Source: an uncultured Ruminococcus sp. (lineage in GTDB: Bacteria > Bacillota > Clostridia > Oscillospirales > Ruminococcaceae). From it: a DNA stretch of 38,180 nt. Of the stretch, positions 33,425 to 38,180 are shown one piece after another. The translations under genes and the position numbers were made by a program. The notes under the pieces are model-generated. The model was not told the origin of the DNA. It did no database searches and saw only the letters and a program-made list of their open reading frames with translations. Numbering within the stretch: the first letter of the stretch is position 1; every line of letters begins with the position of its first letter. The stretch is from assembly GCA_900752785.1 (NCBI GenBank), contig CAADWP010000205.1:1-38180 (forward strand), written 5' to 3'.

Positions 33425-34717
33425 ATGGCTATTGTAGATGTCATAAAAAACTCTGTTCCCGGCGGTGTGCTTTGCTTTAAGTACCCGAGAGAGGATTTCA
33501 ATAACGGGGCTCAATTGATCGTAGCAGAATACGAAGAAGCTCTTTTTATGAAAGACGGCGTAATAGAACAAGTATTTTCCCCCGGAAAATACACTCTAAC
33601 TACCGAGAATTTTCCTTTTCTCACAAAGCTTCAATCTTTTTTTATAAGCGGCGGTGTAAGCAGATATAGTTGTAAAATTTATTTTGTAAACACTCAGCAT
33701 CATCTTGAACAAAAATGGGGAACACCCGATCCGGTAACGGTACTTGATCCATATTGGCAAACCTATTTCCAGATACAAGCGCGCGGTTCTTATACGGTTG
33801 CAGTAAAAGACGTTAAAAAATTCTTTTTAAAATTTGTTGGTGCTAATGCACATGCAACTGAAAATGACATAAAAAAGAATTTCAGAATAGCTTTTGTTCA
33901 AAACATATCGGAGGAACTTGCAGGATACATAACCTCGTCTGGGGAAGAGTCAATCGTAGTTTGCAATAAAAAGAAAGTGCTTGCTAACGGTTTAAAGGAA
34001 GCTCTTCACAACATTCTTGATGAATACGGTATGGAATTGGTAAATTTCTATATAGAAACAATAAGCGTTTTGGAAGATGAAAATTATTTAGCTGTTGTAA
34101 AAATGCGTCGTGAACGTCAGGAAAAAATGTTCAGCCGCGAACAGAAAATGGAAGAGGCACGCCTTGATTTTGCACTTAGCCGGGAAAAATCCGAAGCAGA
34201 AAGATATATTTCAGGACAGGCGGCGCAAGCTGATTACGAACGAATGAAGATTCGCGATCAGGACGGTACTAACGGTTGGGCAAGACAGGAAATGTCACAG
34301 GTACTTCGTACTGCTGCAAAAAATACGGGAGCAGGCAGCGCATTCATAAATGCGGGCATTGGTCTTAATGTGGGCAGAGCTATTGGAGGAATGATGACTG
34401 ATATGGCTAATGACAGCGATGGTATCTCAGCACCGAATACCACATTCCCCCCCGACCAAAAGGAAACTGTAATTTGCAGAAATTGTAATGCGGCTATTCC
34501 ATCAGGAATGAAATTCTGCGGCAAGTGTGGTTCTCCCGTTTCCAAACCTAAAACGATCTGTACAAAATGCGGTTCTGAAATTCCGGAAGGGATGAAGTTT
34601 TGCGGAGAGTGCGGTACGCCAATTGTAAAGCAGCCGCGTGTCTGCCCCAATTGCGGTTCCCAGGTTGCAGACGGTATGAGATTCTGCGGTCGGTGCGGCA
34701 ACAGAATGGAGGGATAA
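33425..34717 (+). CDS. SPFH-domain protein with three zinc ribbons (YdjI-like)
   Basis: A 430-residue protein. The SPFH/virion-core-type domain (~20-210) begins with QLIVAEYEEALFMKDGVIEQ and FSPGKYTLTTENFPF, as in Bacillus YdjI. A charged coiled coil follows (~215-275). Three repeated zinc ribbons end the protein (~345-428), each CxxC-x(9-11)-CxxC (CRNCNAAIPSGMKFCGKCG and two similar units). In B. subtilis YdjI recruits PspA to the membrane with the YdjG/YdjH membrane proteins; the neighbours here are also membrane proteins. The stop is one base before the next ATG, so the genes are tightly linked. Confidence 0.87.
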   Translation: MAIVDVIKNSVPGGVLCFKYPREDFNNGAQLIVAEYEEALFMKDGVIEQVFSPGKYTLTTENFPFLTKLQSFFISGGVSRYSCKIYFVNTQHHLEQKWGTPDPVTVLDPYWQTYFQIQARGSYTVAVKDVKKFFLKFVGANAHATENDIKKNFRIAFVQNISEELAGYITSSGEESIVVCNKKKVLANGLKEALHNILDEYGMELVNFYIETISVLEDENYLAVVKMRRERQEKMFSREQKMEEARLDFALSREKSEAERYISGQAAQADYERMKIRDQDGTNGWARQEMSQVLRTAAKNTGAGSAFINAGIGLNVGRAIGGMMTDMANDSDGISAPNTTFPPDQKETVICRNCNAAIPSGMKFCGKCGSPVSKPKTICTKCGSEIPEGMKFCGECGTPIVKQPRVCPNCGSQVADGMRFCGRCGNRMEG

Positions 34718-34718
34718 T

Positions 34719-35393
34719 ATGAGAAAACGCAGCCTTATTGTATCAATTATAATTATCGCTCTTATCAACATTGGCATTTTCGTTGTTGTAAATAACTATT
34801 CAAGTTTATTTTGGATAAACTACAGTTTTACAATGTCAGCCATTTTGATTTCAGCATACTATATATGTTTCGCGTTCAAAAACGAAAAATATATGGGGAA
34901 ACTGAATATAATGGCTGTCGTAAGTATATATTCGACCTGCGAAATAATTGCAGGTCTGGTATGCTCAGCATTTGATAAAGATCATCAAGCGGTTGTTATT
35001 GTTATTCATCTTATTATTGTGGGGATTTTTATTGTATTTCTTTCCTCTACATTATCAGCAAATGATTTTATAAAGAACCAGCAGAAAAAGCGTGAATGCG
35101 AACTGTTAAACTTTAGGTATGTTATTGAAAAAATGAAAAATATTCAGCATAAGATCCAGTATACAGCTTCTTATAAAAAAGATATCGACAAAGCTTATGA
35201 TTCTATTTCTTCCGGACAAACCTCAAGCAGTCCGGAGGTTGAGCCGCTTGAAAGAGAAATCATAACTGCTATTGATGATCTAAACACAGCGGTTGACAAT
35301 AACGATGAACAACTCATAATATCAACTTGTGATCGTTTAAACAGACTATGTTCTGAAAGAAATTCAAAATTAAAACTTAGATCAAATTTTTAA
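34719..35393 (+). CDS. Membrane protein of the SPFH operon
   Basis: A 224-residue protein. A basic start (RKRS) leads to four hydrophobic segments in the first ~112 residues (VSIIIIALINIGIFVVV, WINYSFTMSAILISAYYICF, an ISTCEIIAGLV region and VVIVIHLIIVGIFIVFLSS). A cytosolic coiled-coil half follows with DDLNTAVDNNDEQLI near the end. There is no catalytic motif. By place it may correspond to the YdjH-type partner, a guess from gene order rather than from sequence. Confidence 0.7.
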   Translation: MRKRSLIVSIIIIALINIGIFVVVNNYSSLFWINYSFTMSAILISAYYICFAFKNEKYMGKLNIMAVVSIYSTCEIIAGLVCSAFDKDHQAVVIVIHLIIVGIFIVFLSSTLSANDFIKNQQKKRECELLNFRYVIEKMKNIQHKIQYTASYKKDIDKAYDSISSGQTSSSPEVEPLEREIITAIDDLNTAVDNNDEQLIISTCDRLNRLCSERNSKLKLRSNF

Positions 35394-35411
35394 TAGAAGG
35401 GAACTTATTTT

Positions 35412-36002
35412 ATGAATGTAAATCAAAAATGGTATCATCAAACCTTTGTCATAGTAGCAGCGTTTGTTATTTTTTGGCCTGTTGGTATATATTTTCTTGT
35501 GAGCCGCAATAACGCAACGAAACAAGGTATGTTTACTGGTGGACTAACCTTCAAACAATCAGTAATTATTTCATTGATCCTTTTTGCAATAGCATTATAT
35601 GCTTTATTTGATGAAGAAATAAGAGCTGCAGCTGTACTGTATATTATTGGCGGTATTGCTATGATCGTTTATGGCAAGAGTAATGAAACGAAAATTGAAA
35701 GATACAGAAAATATGTAGATTTAATTATAAATCATAATATTTTCGGAATAGATACAATAGCAAGCGCTTGCGGTGTAACATATGATGTCTGCCGTAGCGA
35801 TTTAGCTAAATTAATATCAAAGGGAGTATTTCAAAATGCAACTATAAATGACACATCTCGAACAATTAATATTTCAAAGAGAGTAACAACTTCAAACAAA
35901 CCGGTTGTTATGGTCACTTGTTCCGGATGCGGCGCTTCAATAGCCGTTGCTAAAGGAACAAATTGCGAATGTGATTACTGTGGCAATATTTTGAATGGAT
36001 AA
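35412..36002 (+). CDS. Membrane protein with winged-helix-like and zinc-ribbon domains
   Basis: A 196-residue protein, AGAAGGGA before the ATG. Three hydrophobic helices (~9-30, ~48-65 and ~70-87) are followed by a small winged-helix-like domain (~95-150, YVDLIINHNIFGIDTIASAC, then YDVCRSDLAKLISKGVF) and a C-terminal zinc ribbon with Cys pairs in TCSGCGA and CDYCG. Combined membrane and zinc-ribbon parts recall YdjG of B. subtilis. It is the last clear gene of the four-gene SPFH unit. Confidence 0.78.
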   Translation: MNVNQKWYHQTFVIVAAFVIFWPVGIYFLVSRNNATKQGMFTGGLTFKQSVIISLILFAIALYALFDEEIRAAAVLYIIGGIAMIVYGKSNETKIERYRKYVDLIINHNIFGIDTIASACGVTYDVCRSDLAKLISKGVFQNATINDTSRTINISKRVTTSNKPVVMVTCSGCGASIAVAKGTNCECDYCGNILNG

Positions 36003-36305
36003 GGTAAATAAAATATATTATACCAAATTTATAAAAGTTATCCCTGCCATAACGGCAAGGATAATTTTTATATTTTTTCAAAATAGAACCTCACGCTCGT
36101 CCTTATTTTATAATGTATTACAAATTCCTATTATTTTGATATTTCATATATATATGATTAATATAGGAGAAATAAAAATGTCAGAAACAACAAAAAAGAC
36201 TCGCTCTGCCCTTTGAAATGGATGATGACGATATGGCTGCAATATTTGAGGGGTGATAATTTGGAAGAAATCAAGAAGCCGTCTCTTGAAAAAAATGGCT
36301 GCTAA
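36003..36305 (+). pseudogene. Degraded small genes in a gene-poor gap
   Basis: At 36178 an ATG with AGGAGA upstream opens a 12-codon frame that stops at once. Deleting one base in the six-A run would join it to ALPFEMDDDDMAAIFEG, ending at 36256. A second start (TTG 36261) runs 14 codons to 36305; another one-base change in its seven-A run would continue as MAAKYDTAYFSLRDYH. Both look like small genes broken at A runs. The rest of the gap (36003-36177) is AT-rich with no gene seen. Confidence 0.5.
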
Positions 36306-36664
36306 ATACGATACTGCCTATTTTTCATTGCGGGACTATCATTAAGACCCGATAAATCGTTTATTACATTTGTCACTTGCATACAGGCATTATAACCGGT
36401 TAAAAACAACTCAAATATTTCATCATCAATGAAAATATTGGGCTTTTGTACTATCAAATTTTGTAATTCCTTTTCAGTCTGTTCAAATACAGTTCTGTTC
36501 CAGTAGCAACAAGGTTCAATATTTACTATATCGTCAAATATGCAAAGTAACTCATGTTTGCACCCACTCAAATTTCGAGAAATCGAATCACGAAATTTCG
36601 ATAAAATTGTTTCCGAGTTATCGTTACGATAGTAACGCATTTTAGCTGCCAACAAATAATTCAT
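36302..36664 (-). CDS. Hypothetical protein (120 residues)
   Basis: The ATG at 36664 has GAGGCG upstream. The protein is helical with several cysteines (CKHELLCIFDDIVNIEPCCY) and a basic start (LAAKMRYYRND). I recognise no family and see no membrane segment. It ends over the broken genes on the other strand and may itself be a late arrival. Confidence 0.55.
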   Translation of the reverse strand: MNYLLAAKMRYYRNDNSETILSKFRDSISRNLSGCKHELLCIFDDIVNIEPCCYWNRTVFEQTEKELQNLIVQKPNIFIDDEIFELFLTGYNACMQVTNVINDLSGLNDSPAMKNRQYRI

Positions 36665-36698
36665 AAATATCGCCTCATTGTTTGCTCATGCACACAGC

Positions 36699-37877
36699 TT
36701 AATAATTTTCGCTCAACAGAAAATCCGCCAAATGCACGATCTTCACTCCATTGATATTGCCTGCGGCAAGCTCGTCAAGGGTTACGACATACTTGGGGTA
36801 ATGGTCTTTGATTTCAAGCAGATTGACAACCTCACGGTCGGATTCCTCCGGCAGATTGCGGCATACATGCACATAGATACGCTCGTCGCGTCGTACCGCC
36901 ACGAAGTCAATCTCTTTCGTTTCGTTCTTGCTGATATACACCTCATAGCCTTTTCTGCGAAGCTCAAAGTACACGATGTTTTCAAGCATTGCCGCAACGG
37001 ATTTCGGATTAAAGCCCATCATGCAGTATTTCAGAGAAGCGTCGGCCAGATAGAATTTCTCCTGAGTTTTCAGCACGGATTTGCCTTTCAGGTCGTACCG
37101 CTGGCAGCGGTAAATCACAAAGGCTTTTTCCAACCATTCCAGATAGTTATATACCGATTCCACCGAAAGAGAACGCCCCTCGCTTTTCAGGAACCTTACG
37201 ATAGCATTTGCAGAAAAGGTCTTGCCGACATTTTCAACAATATACTTCACAACACGGTTGAACCGGTCAAAGTTTGTGATGTTGTGCCGTTTCGTTATAT
37301 CGCTGGTAATAACGGAATTATAAATGCCCTCGACGATCTGATACGCCGCGCCCTCGTCAAAATTGCTCAGCGCAACGATAGGAAAACCACCCATGCGTAT
37401 ATATTCGGTAAGAATTTCTTTCGGCGTGCGTCCGCTTGCTTTTTTGAACTCCATATACTCGGAAAAGGACAGCGTAAACACAGGGGTGGAGATATATCGT
37501 CCCGTCAGGTAAGTAGATATTTCACTTGACATCAGTTTGGAATTGGAGCCGGTCACATAGATGTCTGTGTTGGCGTTTTCAAGCAGACTGTTTACAGCCT
37601 TTTCCCAGCCTGTGATTTCCTGCACTTCGTCAAGCAGAAGATAGTAACGCTCGCTGTCTGTCATTTTCTCCTTGATTCCATTGTACATATCCTTATCGGT
37701 CATACGGTCGTCAAAATCTTCCGAGGTATAGCGCATACTGATAATGTGATCGGCAGGAACGCCGCTTTTTATCAAATCGTCCTGCAACATTTCTAAAATC
37801 GTGGATTTCCCGCAGCAGCGAATACCTGCAAGGATTTTTACCAACGGTACATCACGGTAGGTTTTCAGTAAATCCAA
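36699..37877 (-). CDS. AAA_14/DUF4143 ATPase (third), N-terminus frameshifted
   Basis: The intact part is 392 residues: Walker A AGIRCCGKST (~17-26), Walker B region YYLLLDEVQE (~78-87), DIYVTGSNSKLMSSEIS, and a DUF4143 half (~170-390) with KEIDFVAVRRDERIYVHV. This frame can only start at TTG 37877, which has no ribosome site. A perfect one, AGGAGG, precedes ATG 37897 in another frame, which stops after 10 codons. Adding one base near 37880 would give MIVRPLYLDLLKTYRD, the usual start of this family. So it is either a frameshift mutation, a sequencing error or, less likely, a recoding site. The promoter is intact. Confidence 0.85.
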   Translation of the reverse strand: MDLLKTYRDVPLVKILAGIRCCGKSTILEMLQDDLIKSGVPADHIISMRYTSEDFDDRMTDKDMYNGIKEKMTDSERYYLLLDEVQEITGWEKAVNSLLENANTDIYVTGSNSKLMSSEISTYLTGRYISTPVFTLSFSEYMEFKKASGRTPKEILTEYIRMGGFPIVALSNFDEGAAYQIVEGIYNSVITSDITKRHNITNFDRFNRVVKYIVENVGKTFSANAIVRFLKSEGRSLSVESVYNYLEWLEKAFVIYRCQRYDLKGKSVLKTQEKFYLADASLKYCMMGFNPKSVAAMLENIVYFELRRKGYEVYISKNETKEIDFVAVRRDERIYVHVCRNLPEESDREVVNLLEIKDHYPKYVVTLDELAAGNINGVKIVHLADFLLSENY

Positions 37878-37918
37878 ATAAGGGGTCTAACGATCATAAC
37901 ATCGCCTCCTTTACTATT

Positions 37919-37947
37919 AGTATATCAAAAAGGTTCTGAGCAGTCAA
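37919..37947 (-). promoter_or_regulatory. Promoter of the third DUF4143 ATPase
   Basis: On the minus strand TTGACT (37947-37942), 17 bp, TATACT (37924-37919), followed by AGGAGG and ATG 37897. Confidence 0.8.
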
Positions 37948-38023
37948 TAGTTATTGCTGAAATTTCGTAAAAACTTTTCGTTTTTGATTTCTTTTTCGGT
38001 TCTGAATTATATTTTGCCTATGT

Positions 38024-38060
38024 AAAAAGCGGTACAGATTAGCTCTGCACCGCTTATGCT
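38024..38060 (-). terminator. Terminator of the gene entering from the right
   Basis: AAGCGGTGCAGA pairs with TCTGTACCGCTT on the minus strand, followed by TTTTTAC. It lies just after the stop codon at 38068. Confidence 0.8.
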
Positions 38061-38067
38061 GGAATAT

Positions 38068-38180
38068 TCAATTTAGTGCCCCGGCCTTTTTCAGATACGA
38101 AATACAGTCGGTATGTCCTCTGAAATATAACCGCCGGCGTTCCATGTCATCGAGTCTGAACCGCAGACGGAAATAGACTA
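38068..38180 (-). CDS. C-terminal 36 residues of an unidentified protein (partial)
   Basis: A frame open to the window edge ends at TGA 38070-38068. It is rich in Arg and aromatic residues (YFRLRFRLDDMERRRLYF, ending SYLKKAGALN) and is followed by a good terminator, so it is likely a real gene end. The family is unknown. Confidence 0.55.
   Translation of the reverse strand, partial: VYFRLRFRLDDMERRRLYFRGHTDCISYLKKAGALN

Noticed and set aside
36678..37529. 283-codon plus-strand frame over the third DUF4143 ATPase
   Set aside because: Antisense to strong Walker A/DUF4143 coding sequence; its residues look like reverse translation of that gene.
1..38180. CRISPR array, tRNA or rRNA
   Set aside because: I found no regularly spaced repeats of 25-40 bases and no cloverleaf or rRNA-like stretch; the 11-bp iterons at 21857 are too short for CRISPR.

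Overview
The window reads like a Bacillota genome, most likely a gut or rumen Clostridia of the Oscillospiraceae/Ruminococcus kind. The grounds are moderate-to-low GC, strong AGGAGG ribosome sites, sigma-A type TTGACA/TATAAT promoters, several DUF4143 ATPases, and ICE genes of a style common in that group. This is inference from gene content; no rRNA or other marker gene is present.

Layout. (1) 1-1560: end of an integrative/conjugative element (ICE) backbone module, with the C-terminus of a very large methylase/helicase-type protein, a CHC2 zinc-finger primase-like protein and a terminator. (2) 1561-13240: an operon-like defence cargo comprising an SNF2-type helicase, two tandem DUF4391 paralogues, a two-helix membrane protein, a type III Mod methyltransferase, a HEPN-like protein and a type III Res helicase-nuclease, closed by a bidirectional terminator. 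(3) 13245-15130: a secreted, lipoprotein-like metallo-beta-lactamase-fold protein, divergent from a small XRE regulator. (4) 15134-17556: mobilisation genes (MOB relaxase, MobC) with an inverted-repeat-rich candidate oriT, and an ArpU/sigma-like regulator. (5) 17600-21841: an ImmR-like XRE repressor, ImmA/IrrE protease, a small ORF, HIRAN protein, membrane protein, WYL regulator, GNAT and VOC proteins. (6) 21842-26813: 11-bp iterons over a promoter, stacked terminators, sigma-like protein, a long structured noncoding stretch, a MazF-like toxin, a BRO antirepressor, two small ORFs and a large serine recombinase, probably the right end of the element. (7) 26814-30141: two DUF4143 AAA ATPases separated by near-copy terminators, and an XRE regulator. 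(8) 30567-36002: a tyrosine integrase followed by a four-gene operon with an SPFH/zinc-ribbon protein that resembles the YdjG/H/I membrane-stress module. (9) 36003-38180: degraded small genes, a hypothetical gene, a third DUF4143 ATPase with a broken N-terminus and the edge of another gene.

The most interesting signal is regulatory. Four promoters as far apart as 1.75 kb and 19 kb, ahead of the helicase/type III R-M operon, the secreted MBL protein, ImmA/IrrE and the HIRAN operon, carry almost the same 18-bp box (TGTCCTGAAAATGAYACA) 28-29 bp upstream of TATAAT. This makes the separate cargo blocks look like one regulon, plausibly controlled by the XRE/ImmA pair (ICEBs1 ImmR/ImmA and Deinococcus DdrO/IrrE are the known analogies) or by the WYL protein. 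I propose an ICE-borne, jointly switched defence programme: type III restriction plus an SNF2/DUF4391 module, accessory membrane and HEPN-like proteins, a HIRAN protein and an extracellular MBL enzyme. The shared box is seen directly; the regulator and its trigger are inferred.
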